Below are positions 26,202-39,451 of a DNA stretch of 64,000 nt, piece by piece (within the stretch, counting starts at the first letter, position 1; every line of letters starts with the position of its first letter). The DNA is from Leptoclinus maculatus (lineage: Eukaryota; Chordata; Actinopteri; Perciformes; Stichaeidae), in assembly GCA_032191485.1 (NCBI GenBank), contig JAVDOI010000012.1:10106635-10170634 (forward strand), in the 5' to 3' direction. The position numbers were made by a program, and so were the translations under genes. The notes under the pieces are model-generated. The model was not told the DNA's origin and did not search any database. It saw only the letters and a list, made by a program, of their open reading frames with translations.

Positions 26202-26777
26202 GAGTGCTGCAGAGTTGACGTATTTCTGTAGACCAACCCTGAAGTTAGCGTGGCACTGGTTCCCTCAACGAAAAGCCAATGTGATTTTTACATTGGATTT
26301 AGGATTATTGCAGAAAATAAGCTCTGAGGCAAACCAACGTTTACTATACTTTCACGTTTTGTTCAACAAGAATGAACACCGCTTTTTTTTTATGATTTTT
26401 GAAGAGTAATTGCAATTGCTAGGGGCAAAAAGCTAACGTTAGGATATAAATAAACTACACTACGGTTGCATGACTTCACGTCACCGCCATGAAGATAAAG
26501 GCGGACGAGTCAGCGTGACGATGCTTAGTAGTCAAATTTAGACTTTTATAAGGCACGTTAAAAGCTTCTAAACTCAAGAAAGGGGCATTTACTGACATAT
26601 TTAGCATTGTGGAACACAATGTTAAAATGTTTTAAGCTTGTGCTAACTGCAGACCTTATTTCAGGCATCGAACCAAAAATCCATTAAAAAAAAACTCATT
26701 GACATTGAGACGAGGGAACCAAAAGTGCAAAAATACGAACTCGTATCGGGGTTGTAGGACTCAATCCTGCAGCACTC
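26202..26777. mobile_element. MITE-like element with GAGTGCTGCAG terminal inverted repeats
   Basis: The left end GAGTGCTGCAG (26202-26212) is matched exactly by CTGCAGCACTC at 26767-26777. Weaker inverted similarity continues inward for about 70 bases: CAACCC and GGTTCCCTC appear in both arms. There is no coding capacity. The left half is shared with the partial copy at 18413-18650. It is a non-autonomous DNA-transposon-like element of about 576 bp. No clear target-site duplication was found, so the superfamily is not assigned. Confidence 0.72.
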
Positions 26778-28615
26778 CGTTGCTCAGAGTTTTCACAGCA
26801 ATTGACAGCTTTTCATAGGCCATGCAATAATAGGTGCATGTTACAAATGTAGCTTGTCAGCTGTTTCTTTTAATTTGATACGTTGTAATAAAGAAAAGCC
26901 TTTGATGGACACCGAGCTGTTATCTATTCCTATAGCTGACAGTAATTAATATCACCCAGTTGTGGGCGATTTTGCATGGGGTTCAAGAAACACTTAAAAT
27001 GTGTTATTTGCACCCTTCATTCACTCCCCCACATTTTGCACAGGAGCATTGAGGTTCAAGCTGAAAAGGGCACACACTGCCAGAGTGTGCTGTCATTATC
27101 TAACAAGGACGATTGCCAGGAATTTGAAAGACAGACAGGACTGAAAATGTATCTGTATCAGACTCTTACTCTTCTCTTGCATCTGGTCAATATGCTGTGC
27201 AGTGTTAGTGTTTGTGTGTACTGTGTGTGTTCACTCCTGCTGACACAGTGAGATGCAGGTATGACCGGGGCAGCCCCACGGCCCGGACACTTAAAAAGAC
27301 ACACACACACATTTACACACACACACACTGACCTCCAGATCACACAGACCTCTACTCAGACAGACTGAGTGCCATGTGGCTGAGCAGAACCTTGTCTGGC
27401 AGACAGACAGACACACAGCTAGATTCACACACACACACACACACACACACTCATTATATATAACTGACAGACGGATGAGAGCATGTTATGTAGCAGCTGA
27501 AAACAGGCCCAGCCTGTGGATCACACAACAACTCAGCTGACACCACACTCAGTAGTTGGCGAGCTGAGATGTGTGATTTGATTCTGAGTGCTTCTCTACT
27601 CAGTTGTCTCCACATAATGTAAAATGATCAACCCCTGTATTTGTGTAAATTCATTTTGTCAATCGCATTAAGCACATAAACGCATGGATGTTTGTTCTTC
27701 ATTCAAATGATTGTAGTCCAACAGCCCTGTGTGGATTAGCGTGGATTCGTGGGTGTGTGGAGTGTGTTTGCTTTGTGCTGAAAGTGCTTATTCAAATACT
27801 TTGCTGTTGACACTTTCAACATGTTTAGCTTTGAATTCTCTGCTCCATTCATTTATAAAAAAAAATAAAAAAAAGAACGACTTGCAGTACAACATAACTA
27901 ATTACTGTTCAGTTTTTAAATTATTCTGCAATCATCTATTTGTTTATTGAAGTGGATCTTTACACAAACGTGGGGGGAAAAAAGTTACACCTAGTGTTTA
28001 TAATACGTTTCTAAAAAATATTAACCTTACACTAGCTGGTGAAAAAATGCCCTGTCATTCTTATTTTCAATTTATGTAATCAAGTCAGACTTGAGAAAAG
28101 CGTCTGCCACTACTTGTCCATGTGTAAGTGTTGTTGCACAGGCTCTACATGTGGACAGATGCCTCTGTGAAGACAAGAGCCTATTGATGGCAGAGCAACA
28201 GCTCTCTCTGGCCAACTGATCCCACCTGCTCACTACTGTTTCTCTGGCTTAAGATAAAGGCAACAGTTGCCCGTGCAGTTGACGTCTCACACATTTGACA
28301 CACAGGGGCACCCAAACATCTAAGGCACATCATCCCCATACATAATCAGTCAACATAAAACATCATATATATCATATAGGACTTATCATAAGATGGAAAT
28401 ATCACATTCAAATGCTGCCAGTGAATGAAGATGTTTGTTTATGTTTAATATATGTGGACAAGCAAATGTGTTCCATCATCTGTTGGTGTGTGCTTGAATG
28501 GGTATTCCTTTAGTGCACACACACACACACACACATACCCCCAGAGGCTTCTTTGTGTGCATCTTGTAATTTTGTGTTGCGTTGCCTGCACTCTGACCCT
28601 TTCATGTGCTTTCAG

Positions 28616-28716
28616 GTTATCCAGGTTCCCATCGAGTCATGTGAGCAGTACGGGACCTGTGGAGAGTGTTTGAGCTCCGGGGACCCACACTGCGGCTGGT
28701 GTGTCCTGCATAATAT
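28616..28716 (+). CDS. plxna4: Plexin A4-like, exon for first half of PSI domain 1
   Basis: This 101-nt exon (phase 0 in, phase 2 out) lies between the acceptor gctttcag and the donor gtgagt. It encodes VIQVPIESCEQYGTCGEC, then LSSGDPHCGWCVLHN, and the first two bases of the next codon. This is the amino half of the first plexin-semaphorin-integrin (PSI) cysteine knot, with five of its eight cysteines. PSI-1 packs against the sema propeller and links it to the stalk. The ESCEQYGTCGECLSSGD core is shared by A-type plexins. The codon split at the 3' border reads Ile, where I recall Met in mammalian A4 (HNM). Confidence 0.95.
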
Positions 28717-30437
28717 GTGAGTATCCCTCAATCGTCATTCGGTCAGTTTGAAGACACTTTACACACACATTTTTGTTCGACATTCTCCAAAATGGCCTGC
28801 AAATGTCCTCACACAGAGGCATATAGGTTTATATTTTCCTAATGTTTATCTATATCAAATCAAGTTTGAGGATAGAAGACTGTCTGTCTGGGAATGGTTG
28901 TGTAGTCTTTGCTTTTGCAGAGCTGGTTCTGTAGTAACATGACTTGATATTAACAGGAAATGACAGCACTCAGTTGGTGTATGACTTACTGGAATTTGAA
29001 AAGACACAAGAAATTACCAAAAAGGAATATCATGTATGCATTTTGCTGTGCCTGAATGCGTGTTTACTGGACATCTGGTGAAGCCTATATGTGTTGAGCC
29101 TGTTCCAGAGCAAGATAGGGGATATTTACTGTTGCCTTAAGAATATGCATAGAAGCCATGAGTGACACCTGCTGGAACTGAAGCGTTACTGCAACAAGTC
29201 AAACTTCTACAAAGCCAGACTTGGGGAAAAAACATGTATATTTATTGTAGTTTGGATTGTTCATTGTGATACACATCTGTAAATTGAACTGACTTTAGTT
29301 AGACGGTGTGATGGAGAGAGTATATTGGGGACACGAGATGAATGCAACTCATTACTAAAGAAGCCAGAAGACATTCTGCGTTTTCTCAATCTCTCCCCCT
29401 TTGTTTCTTAAGCACACACACACACACACACACTCTCTCATCAGTCCGAGCTTCTTCTTAGCTGATGTGTGTTGAATTCCCCACTTACAGTCCCTCCTGA
29501 ATGCAGCCCCTCTCTCTAAAGGTATAGCTGAATATTTGTGTGTGTCAGAGCCCCGCCGCAATCATCATTATCGTGATGGCGGCCCCTGCAAAGTGCACTT
29601 AAAGTAATTTACATCACTCCAAAGCTGGGACAGGACAAATAATTGCCTAGTGACAAGGTAATTCCGCATGTGCCGGCGGAGGTACGGGAGGGGCAGGCTA
29701 AAGCTTTATATTCTTTGCAGTCTGCGTGCCTTCACAGAGGGATCATTTACAACAACATTAGCCTTTGTGCTTCGCTGTTAATCGCATGCTTTTTTTGTAG
29801 GTGTGGTAGGGAATGGAGTCATCTTAGTTAGTAGGGATTAAAATCCACAGCGTGTTAGGGGTGGTGGTGCTAAAAGGTGATTCGTTTTTTTTAGCTGTTA
29901 TGGTGAAAGCAGCTGTGAGCAGGGAACAGCTGTTTAGTCTGCAAATGCCTTACTGGAGTATGTTGTGTGTGGGGCTCGTGTGTGAACGTCTGTGCGTGCG
30001 CGTGGGTACGATGTTTTGAGAACATGCACAAACACTTGTGTGGACTGCTGTACTGTACCGTGGGGGGAGAAAAGGTCAGCAGCACAATTCACGTCAGATC
30101 AGCCATCTGTTCTTTCAACACAGTGGACCTTCGTGCCACCTGTCTCTGGTCCTAATGCCCCTTTCTCTGTCCTCACCCAACGAGTGTGGCGGGACCCCTG
30201 TCAGCTCTTGCTGAGTTGCTGCAAAGAGGAAAAGAAGTTAAAGGGAGAATAGTTGCCAGGACTGATATGTGCATTTTCAATTTGTACATTATAAAGGCAA
30301 ATGGCAAAAATAAAAAAAAGAAGATGCAATAAATTCTGACAGAAACAGATTGTTTTAATAAACCTGGACCTTGCAGTGCCTGATTGAGCTCCTTCTACTG
30401 TAAACAAAGCCTCCATGTCATGCTGCCACTTACAATG

Positions 30438-30600
30438 ACATGCTTCTACCACAATATGATAGAGCTGTATAGTGTCTGGGTTGTATGTAACTTCAATGTC
30501 CCTGGTTTCAATCCAGATGTTGGCCTCTGTTTCATGTCACCTCTCTCTCTATAGTAGCGGCTGATAAAAGCATTTCAGGGTACACATGGATCAGAAAAGA
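30438..30600. mobile_element. tRNA-derived SINE remnant
   Basis: It contains a pol III B-box-like word, GGTTTCAATCC (30506-30516), followed by TGTTTCATGTCACCTCTCTC. That resembles the GCATGTCATCCCCCTCTCTC tail seen behind the tRNA head of a common teleost SINE. The A-box side is degraded. Confidence 0.45.
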
Positions 30601-31035
30601 CTATGCCATTCATTAAAAAGAATAAAAAACATCTCATCATGCCATCTTGCATGGGAAGCAGCAATGAAATGTTGATGATGTCTCAGAGTTGTAGGTGCTC
30701 AATTAATGATGTCATCTTGTCAATCCTCCATGACTACTTGCAAGATAGTTGATAGAAACAGGCACTTATTTATCTGAAAGTTCAGGGTTTTAAACATCAC
30801 TAATGACGTAGTAAAGGTAGGGGTTTGCTTTATGGGATTAGTTAGCATGAAGACTGCACAAATTTCATTATTGTTATCAGTGGTTGATAGATTTCAATGC
30901 AAACCTAGTGAATTTGTGTCCAGTGAGAAATTGGGAAGGTCTGTGTTATTAATTATGCACATGCTGTCAAACCTTCAGGTAAAGTCTCCAATTACCTCCA
31001 TTGAATTAATGTTCATTCAATGTCTATTTTCCTTT

Positions 31036-31090
31036 ATTGTAAAGCACTGTGTGAAAGGTGCTATACAAACAAGTGTTATGATCATTACTA
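31036..31090 (+). mobile_element. LINE 3'-tail remnant
   Basis: It reads TTGTAAAGCACTGTGTGAAA followed by GGTGCTATACAAAC. This resembles the TGTAAAGCRCTTTG...AAAGTGCTATATAAA end of L2-like fish LINEs and the SINEs that borrow it. Only the tail remains. Confidence 0.5.
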
Positions 31091-31461
31091 GTACTAAGTA
31101 TCTGTCGAATACAGCTGGAGAAAAGCAGCTGCACCCTTCTGGTGAAGAGCTCCCCTCTTCCCACTCACCCGGAATTCAATTTCTTGCCAGCCGTGGTGCC
31201 ATCCACAGCTGTGTGATGCTACCGCTTCCTTCTGCCCCCTTCTCCCGGAAACCATTGTTGATTTTTTTTTTTAAATTGTCTTTCCCCCTCTCCCATGTTT
31301 GTGTGCACCTCCTTCAGCCAGCATCTAAGGTATGCCACTCATCTCCTCTCAGCTCAGCACAGCTCACTACTGCGTCGTCTCCCTCTTCCCTCTGGAATAA
31401 GCTCTTCCACACTCCAGAGAGGGTTTGGCTCGCCACACACAAACACCCCTCGCTTTGATCA

Positions 31462-31479
31462 CCCCCCCCCCCCCCCCCC
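31462..31479. repeat. Poly-C tract (C18)
   Basis: A C homopolymer followed by a C/A-rich run. Confidence 0.88.
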
Positions 31480-32920
31480 ACACACCCCGCCCCTCCTTCT
31501 ACAGCTGCCATCCGCGATATCCATCCTTCTTCTCCTCTAAACATTGTGTCCCCCCCTCCATCTTTTCTTTATGTCTGTGCGTGTACGCTCGTTGAAGTGC
31601 AGCATTCTAAGGTGGCTAATTAGGAACATAGGAGGACATTAGGTTGGTTTGCGATGATGAGGAGGAGGGGAGAATGCCAAGGAGGCGGTGAGCTGGTCAG
31701 GAGTGGCGTCTCTGTCTTCCCTGTCTTTCTCCTCTCTTTCTTCTTCCTCTGATTCAGTGTGGTGTGAGCCTCTAAAGTCCTTTAATTACCAGCAGCTGCT
31801 AGGCGTCCACTGAATGCACGAAGAATGAGAGGGGGGGAAAAAGAGAGGGGATAAGAATGAGAGAAGGGGAGAGTGTTTGATGCTGCACACTCATCGGGAG
31901 CCACAAGACCGAGCAGCATTTTGATTGCAGCTGAAAGGGGAGCTCATCATCTCCAGCGCTCTTCAGTCAAAGTCCCCGTGAATGGGTAGTTCAGCCTCCG
32001 TCTGACCACAATCCAAAAACGTGGGGCTGTGGCGACGCTTTCTCTCCGTTGCTCCCTCCCTCCCTCAGCCTGCTCCTCATCACTGTTAGATTAGCTGCCT
32101 AATCATGCCCAAAAGAGGCTTTTCCATCTCAAAATGTCCCACATCACTCCGTTGTACCTACCATCCTATCGGCTCGCTCCCACATTCCAGGAGGAGACGA
32201 GAGGTTTTTGTTGAGATTTGTCAGGATTAGTCTGGACTTCTTTCCAGGGGCTGATATAGTGATCTCGTGCCAAGGTCAGCAGTTGACCAGTATAGCATGT
32301 TTCAATATCATTATTTCTATTATAAGAATGACGTCTTTACTCAAGTAGTAAAATGTAGCACTATCTACAGTATGTGGAAATCAGCGCTAGTTTGTTTGTG
32401 TGGATGACAGCTTAGGGCTATTGGTGTAGTAGGCCCCAGCAGAGAGTGAGTCAGCGTTTGAAGGCTACTCTGAGCAGAATAACATATCACTACTACACTG
32501 TGATACTGTATTGCACTGTACTGTCAATCTGCATGTGGCTGAACTGCTCTGATTTGTTTCAGCAACAACCCACACAACCAGCACCCTGAATGGCACAGCT
32601 GTCCGCTTGTCAGAAATCGGTGTTACGAACTTAAATGCTGCCAAACGATTTGTTTGGCACCCTGGTTTGGAGCCCATTATACGGGTACACTTTGTCAACT
32701 GCAAGACTCTGGGTTTGAGAAATAGTTGTTTGTGTCAACTTAAAACTATATACCACAGTACAACATTCCCCCATGAGCAAGCACTGGCAAAAGAAACTCC
32801 CCTTTAATGGGTAGTACTATATTATACTATACTATATTATACGAATAATAGTAGCCAGGGATATAATAGAATGATAATAGCAGTAATAGTAGCAGTAATA
32901 ATAGAATTTGACTGATAATG

Positions 32921-33275
32921 ATCGGTGTCAAGCAGGACCATGGCAGCAGGCGCAAACATGATCCAGGTGTAAACATGATCCATTTATACCTGCGAGACGA
33001 AGAAGCACAAAGACTCTGGGGAAGGAGCCAGGTTAGTAACATGCATTAATGGGACATGAATGCATACAGAGGGAGAGATGAGCTCAATGTATCGTAGGAA
33101 GTCCCCCAGCAGTCTAGGCCTATAGGGGCTGGTCCAAGGCAAGCCTGAGCCAGCCCTAACTATAAGGGTTATCAACAAGCAATGCCTTAAGCCTACTCTT
33201 AAATCTGGAGAGCGTGTCTGCCTCCCAGACTTAAAACTGTGATGGTTCCACCAGGAGAGGAGCCTAATGCGGCAT
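32921..33275. repeat. Dispersed repeat of a type common in teleosts
   Basis: The stretch contains several words I recognise from a very common teleost interspersed repeat: TTAGTAACATGCATTAATGG, GGAAGTCCCCCAGCAGTCTA, CAAGCCTGAGCCAGCCCTAA and GGTTCCACCAGGAGAGGAGC. They appear in the usual order. No protein-coding part or terminal repeat is visible, and I do not know its class. Confidence 0.6.
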
Positions 33276-34354
33276 GTTCATCATTATGCTACGAATTATG
33301 TCAAACACCGACCATAAAACTCCTCTAATTTACCAGTGGCAACAACAATTAGCACCGCAATGAAAATGGCTGCTCCAGCCCATTGTGGATGTCAGACTGT
33401 GTGTCTAATGGCAGACTCATCAGCTACAGACACCGTTAGCAGTCGGAGGGAAGCTGCATCCATCTTCCCAATTGTGCCTAATGAGATATCGATCACGGAC
33501 ATGCAGGTCTATCAATATTTCCATAGATTCCGAGCACATAGAGCTAGTACACGTTGGCTCCATGATTTTTGAAATACTGCACCAGTATGTGTATAAGTGG
33601 GCAGACTACATATAATACATTTAATGATCCTAAAAAAACCCTGTGTGTTTGTACCTTGCTCGCTCACTCATTTTCTTTTTGAGATGCTTCCATCCCCGCA
33701 CTGCTCTTTCTCTCTGCTCAGCCCACGCAAGTAAAGCTATAGCTGCTGCAGAGCAGTGAGCAATAGTCTCTTCATGAATCTTTGTCTCTCCCTTTATCCT
33801 CCCTCTTTTTCTCCTTTCCTTTACCCTCACCCAGTACCTTTAACAGAGACTGACTTGATTTGCATAAACCTATGTATGTGTGTGTGTGTGTGTGTGTGTG
33901 CACATGTGCCTCTGAGTATGTTTGACTCAGTTTACACCACACAATAGCTTCCCAGATCTATGAGAAGATGAAGTGAAATGGGCTGTGGCCATACTGTGCT
34001 CTGTGTCCTCTGGGCGCTGGCCCCGCAGTGACATTATCAGTCGCCACAGGAGACGGACCATGAGTTGCATCTGTTGGTTTGACCCCTGACATGAACTGTA
34101 CACGACTTTGGGTTTCAAACTGTGCCCTCATGTATAAACCCGAGCCCGCACAGCAACGTGAGCTGGTGGAGTTTACCATCTCTGTGGTGGTTTGAAATTG
34201 AATTTTGCTTTTGTTGTATCATCCCTCCTTCACTTCCCTCCGTACCTCCTGTGGAATGCGTTTAAATGGATGTTCTCACACTTTAGGGATGCAACAGTTA
34301 GAAACAAATGCCCTGAATCACTCAGAATGAGGATAAAACACTAAAGGAAGGAAG

Positions 34355-34357
<3 letters not shown>

Positions 34358-34404
<47 letters not shown>
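34358..34404. repeat. (TG)n microsatellite
   Basis: About 23 TG units. Confidence 0.96.
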
Positions 34405-34406
<2 letters not shown>

Positions 34407-36497
34407 GCAGCATAATACATCACTGCTCACCTAATCATTCCTCTTTTCCTGTTTGAGAGCCAAAGCCCCGGTGCAGTCAAGCTTCATACATGTTCATGTT
34501 AACATGTGTTTCTGTTGAAATGTGTGGACCAGGGTTCAACGAAATCAAATCACGCCAGTGATTCTCTAACATAATGGGTTGCCACTTTAAGCCTAGTAAA
34601 GCTTTGTTAAGCACCATCAAATATTCAATATACATCTAGTTCTTCCTCACTGTGCCTACATCATGCCATACTACTTCTTTTCACACCCCACTCTGCCTCC
34701 AAACCATCTGTTCTATGCTGTCATTTTCCTTTCTGTGTGACGTTTGTGGTCCGGCTCTATCAAGAGAAAGGAAGGTGATTTTAAAATGGCTCCCCCTCTG
34801 TTCTCTCTTTTTTTTTTTAAACACGGTACTCACAACGAGGGCTGCAATCAGACAGTCACACTTCTATTGAAGTCCTTAGATGTGGTAAAGGAAGGGGAGG
34901 AGGGATAGAAGAACGTGCGTGTGTGCATAAATGTATGAAGGATTTAGTGTGAGGGACTGTGATGGCTGTGTACGTTTATGTGGATGCATGTTTGAGTGTA
35001 TACATTATTTGTCTGTGGCTATGTGTCTGTTTGTTGTCATGTGTATGTCAATGGGTGTGTGTATTCATAAGTCTGGCTGTCCGTCAAAGCTTGGCACAGC
35101 AGAGAGACGACAGTGTAATTGCCTGTCCAGGGCAACAGAATAAGTAAAGTGTTCTTTTCCACCCACAAAACACGACAAATTACTCTGCACATTAGATACA
35201 GCTTAGTGACTTGGATCACAGTGCAAACGTGTGTAGCGGCTTCATTTGCACCAGGGCAGCCCACAGAAAATGCACAGGAGACAACAATATGCTGTCCTTT
35301 GTTTGTTTTTTTATTTGTATTTATCTTTGTCTTTTCTCACTTGCCTTACAAGTCTGCGTGAGATGCCACTTACACCTGCATTCATACCCTGCAGTGGAGT
35401 AATAATAGAAGCGCAAGCAGTTACTTCAGCACCATGGACAGGGCTTAACACTCGGGCTGCTTCCAGCAGCCGCTGGAGAGCAAAAAGCTCCTTATTACAG
35501 GAGAGAGCGGCATGCATTTGTACTGCCAATCTGCATGTGCATGGAATTGTGTATGCAAGTGTTAGTGTTTGTCTGTGTGTTTCTTTCTCTTTTGAAAGGA
35601 ATTCAATGTGCGTACCACCTTTTCACACCTTATTTTGTCCGTGAGAGCCCCCCCCCCGCCCCCCCCCTCAGGAATGCGAGTGATGGAACACAAAGCATCG
35701 GCGAAGCTACTGAGTGACAGGCCAGGGCCAGACAGGAGGATGAGGGGGGTGTACAGGAGAGGGGGTCAGGAGGGGGAATATGAGGAAGGCAGGATTCTAG
35801 TCAACACTCAGTGGCATGCACTTCAGCTAATGAGAGAGGCAAGGGGTCAGTTTCTAACTACACAGAGATAATGGCCATCTCCTGAAACCATGGCAACAGC
35901 AGCCACCCCCCCACCACCACCACCACCACCCCCGCCCCCGCTGCCACGTCCCCCTCGCCGCGCTCTCATCTTACTTTACCCCACCGAAATGATTTTTTTT
36001 TTTTTTTTTAAATCACACTGAGGAAAATCAATGCAGGGCTTTTTGTCAGTTAATGACCACCCAGGTTTTTGCATCTGTACCCATGTGGCTTGGAGACATG
36101 CATAAAACATTGTGCCGCAGTCCACACCTGAAAGCAAATTAAGTATCATTTGCTGCTGCCATTGTGAATGTAAAAAGAAAGCGGCAAATTGTGAGGCAAA
36201 AAGGGAGAGACATGGAGAGAGAGTGTGACAGAGATGTGGCAAATCCAGCATGAAGTCAAATGTGTAAAATGAAGAGGGGAGATCATTTATATCTGGAGTA
36301 ACAAGGAAAATGTCACATTTTAAATGTAGAAATAGAGTTTCAAAAGTGGTGAAGGGGACACCCAGGTAATAATTCGGAAAAAAAAATGTAAAAAGAAATC
36401 TTGCCACAGTGGCCCTCCTTTAGCAGTGGGAGATTCACACTACTACACTAATTCTACACTTTCCTGCTCTCTAAAATCCCTAGGGAGGACTGCATAT

Positions 36498-36500
<3 letters not shown>

Positions 36501-36568
<68 letters not shown>
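36501..36568. repeat. (TG)n microsatellite
   Basis: About 34 perfect TG units. A (CA)n tract lies at 36739-36788. Confidence 0.97.
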
Positions 36569-36569
<1 letters not shown>

Positions 36570-36738
36570 CTGGCGTGTGTGTGAACCTCAGTGTGCTTGT
36601 GCCTGTTCATGTGAGTCTGCTGGATATGGCTTGAACTTCTGACAACATAATTACAGACAGAAGCTGTGGATGAAGATGTAGCTTAGAGTCAGTATGTGTG
36701 AGAGTATGTGGTTAAGAAGCATGATATGGGCCCTGACA

Positions 36739-36742
36739 CACA

Positions 36743-36785
<43 letters not shown>

Positions 36786-36788
36786 ACG
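36739..36788. repeat. (CA)n microsatellite, interrupted
   Basis: About 24 CA units with TA and CG interruptions. Confidence 0.94.
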
Positions 36789-38174
36789 AATACGGAGTCA
36801 GCAGCCAGGGGAGAATGGACAGGGTTTGTAGTGGTACATCAGCACCGCGGACAGCGACTGACCCGTCGGAGTCCAATTAGAGCTGCTGTGACCAGACAGC
36901 CAGTTAACCAGCCTGGGTTGGATGAGGATAGAGAGCCTTTGGAGTAATGGGATGGAAGGAACACACAGTTTTAATAAGAGGGAGGAGGTGGCTGAGTTTT
37001 TTTTTTAATGAGGGATGGGGTGTCGCATCACCAAAGTTGTCCAGCGATTGAAGAATATAATTCGGCTGTGTAGTGCTTAGTGCTGTGGCTTGGTAGTTTA
37101 TGTTAGTATAGTGTATTAAATTACACACTGGAGGCAGAGGCTCCACTGCTGGTGCCACCACTTGTTTGTGTGGTTTGTTGGGAAGCTTCCTGGAGGCCAT
37201 GGTCGCCTACTTTTTTATAAAACGTTTAGAGCTACATGTCCTAGAAGCCAGCTGCTATTTTTTACTAGGAGTGTCATGAAATACACATTTTTACAACAGT
37301 GAGCTTTTTTTTCCAGTTAAATCGTTTCCTATTATGGCTTCAATGTGCCGTATGTTTTGCAAAAACAAGAAAGAAAGAAAAAACCTGTCTCATAAGAACA
37401 ACATAACTCAGCCAGAATCAAGAGCATGTCAAATTGACAGCCTTTTATCATCAACACAAAACAAACAAATCTACATGAGTAAAACAGACAGCATGAAAAA
37501 AAGAAGAGAAAAGATGCCCGGAGCATCTGGTGTAGTTCTCCAGTGATCAGTCCAGGTGTCTTGAGACTGAGGTGGTGGATCAAAATGCACTTCTACAATG
37601 TGTCCATACAATGTCCAGGAGAAGTCGGGGTGATTAGTCATGCTTTACAGCATTAGTTCTTCCTCATAGCACCGCTAGTATTTAAAAAAAAAAAAATATG
37701 TTATTACAACGCAACGTAGCTTGATGCTTGCTTTTCTAAACAATGTTTACTGCTAGCGTTTTTTGATAGTTTGAATCCCCATCTTTCCCTCCCATTCCCT
37801 GTCACAACACTGGCAATTTGTCTTTTTCAGACCCCAACTTAAACTGTCACATAGTATTTTCATTGCTGCACTTATTGTAACATGAGTATTTATTTCTATC
37901 ACAATTGTTGTTATTGTTTTTTTTATAACCCTTTATTTTCTTTTCATTGTGAGTGTTTTCTTTGCCAGCACGCCATTTCCTGTAATGTATTTATTAATCG
38001 CGTTACTAATGGTTCGTTTTTTTTGTAACAATCTAATCTAATTGATTTTTTTTTTTCAAAGAGAACTATACTATTTCTGGTAGCCTCTCTTTTTCTTTTT
38101 TCTTTCTGTTCCTGCTGAAAAACAAATATCAGTAACACCATACTTTCTTGTCCCTCCCTCTCCTTTCTGTTCAG

Positions 38175-38298
38175 CTGCTCTCAGAGGAACCGGTGTGAGC
38201 GTGCAGATGAGCCTTACCGTTTCGCCGCCTCTCTCAACCAGTGTGTGAAGGTCACTGTGTACCCAGACAGCATTGCGGTGTCAGAGCCCAGTGTCCCT
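38175..38298 (+). CDS. plxna4: Plexin A4-like, exon for second half of PSI-1 and linker
   Basis: This 124-nt exon (phase 2 in, phase 0 out) lies between tgttcag and gtaagt. With the carried-over bases it reads ICSQRNRCERADEPYRFAAS, then LNQCVKVTVYPDS and IAVSEPSVP. The three cysteines complete the eight-cysteine PSI-1 knot begun at 28616. The PYRFAASLNQC segment matches the NRFAASISQC region of A-type plexins. The tail starts the first IPT-like module. The acceptor is preceded by a long T/C-rich tract, as expected for a strong 3' splice site. Confidence 0.94.
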
Positions 38299-39310
38299 GT
38301 AAGTTCACACAAGCTCATTCCTACATCCAAGTACGCACACAAAATGCCAAACACCTGCAATCTTAACCTCTACTTGCTCGCATTACAATGATAAATAAGC
38401 CCCCATTTACATATCCCACACCCACGTACAGAGGCAGAACATTTTAAATGATCCCACATAGCAGTTTGCCTAGTTTTGATTGCGGTTGATGCATAAACAT
38501 TAGATGAGAAGGTTCATAAGAGCTTGATGTGGGCGTTTCAGTGTGCATATGCTCACTTGGTACAAAGCAATATGTGTGCCAAGACATGTTTGTGTGGGTG
38601 GGTGTGTAGGTGTTAAAGTTGTCCGAGTGCAGCAGAGTACAGTGCAGTATGTCCACATGGACTGAGCGAAAACAGGCAGATAGAGCATCAGTGAAAAAGG
38701 CTCTGTCTGTCCAAGTTCTGGTGAGCTTTGCTGAACATATGTGGACACATGTTAGGTCTTGAAATACCCGCGCTGGGTCAGTTAATCCGAAACACAAAAA
38801 AGCACATTTTCCTTGTATTTTGGTTAAGATGGATGGTTGGTAAGTGTTACTAGAGCCCAACATAAAGGGTTATACCTAGTGGTGAAGTGGTCATTTGTTG
38901 AGGTGGGTGTACTACTAGGTAGATGAGTTGGTTACGAGAATGAAGTGAGTATGCTCTCCTATGTATTCCAAAACGATTTGGCTAATAGGTGGGTACACAG
39001 TAAGCCGCCAGAAAAAGAGACGTGTATTACCCGGTAAAACCTCAAATAACCTTCACTTCACCACAGTTTATACCTAGAATCATCTGTGAGACGCTCTACA
39101 GATAACCCTTCTGTGGTGTAATGGTTTCACCCAGATACCTCTCTGGGATTCAATCCAGAATATTTTCACCACCTAGGGTACCTCATGAGGCTCTTAAAGG
39201 GCCAGGGCTGATGCGGTTGCAGCGCAACACACAACAATCATGGTTCACAATCACAGTTTTTGGGGGTATGACGGCTGGGAAGATCTTTTAACAGCCATGC
39301 TTTCAACAAT

Positions 39311-39451
39311 CCTTGAAGAACTCTTTCTTCCAAAAAGGGTTCTTAATGGAACCCTTTGTCTTAAAGAATAACCATTTCAAACCCTTTCTTCGAAAAACAG
39401 AAGCAAATGGTTCTGGGTAGCTCCTTGGAAACCTTATCTTTCAGAGTGTAG
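39311..39451. mobile_element. MITE-like repeat fragment (AACCCTTT type)
   Basis: It repeats words of the kind GGGTTCTTAATGGAACCCTT and AAACCCTTTCTT, and ends in TTTCAGAGTGTAG. This resembles a common fish non-autonomous element whose ends read CTACACTCT...AGAGTGTAG. The left end is not clear. Confidence 0.45.

Larger units (their letters stand above)
5787..28615 (+). other. 22.8-kb plexin intron between sema and PSI-1 exons
   Basis: This is the largest intron in the window. I see no exon or nested gene in it. The longer open frames lie in low-complexity sequence or match nothing I recognise. It contains numerous (CA/TG)n tracts, (AT)n at 8364-8411, a (GACA)n array at 14194-14340, homopolymer G/C runs, a 9-bp minisatellite at 23817-24271, hAT-like and MITE-like elements, and several unique AT-rich blocks that look like conserved noncoding sequence. 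A very long intron before PSI-1 would suit a large neuronal receptor gene carrying internal enhancers. Confidence 0.85.
28717..38174 (+). other. 9.5-kb plexin intron splitting PSI-1
   Basis: No exon or nested gene is seen. It holds a tRNA-SINE remnant (about 30438-30600), a LINE-tail remnant (31036-31090), a fish-type interspersed repeat (32921-33275), (TG)n at 34358-34404 and 36501-36568, (CA)n at 36739-36788 and a C18 run at 31462-31479. The rest is A/T-rich or pyrimidine-rich sequence without recognised content. Confidence 0.85.

Noticed and set aside
30832..31458. A 208-codon open frame on the + strand
   Set aside because: It overlaps a LINE-tail remnant and pyrimidine-rich DNA. The translation resembles no family.
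35976..36407. A 143-codon open frame on the - strand
   Set aside because: It has a Lys-rich start from a poly-T tract, a composition typical of random A/T-rich DNA, and no domain.
39111..39165. A tRNA-like segment with a B-box-like GGGATTCAATCC and a 5-bp T-arm-like stem
   Set aside because: The A-box to B-box spacing is too short and no acceptor stem can be drawn. At most it is a SINE scrap.
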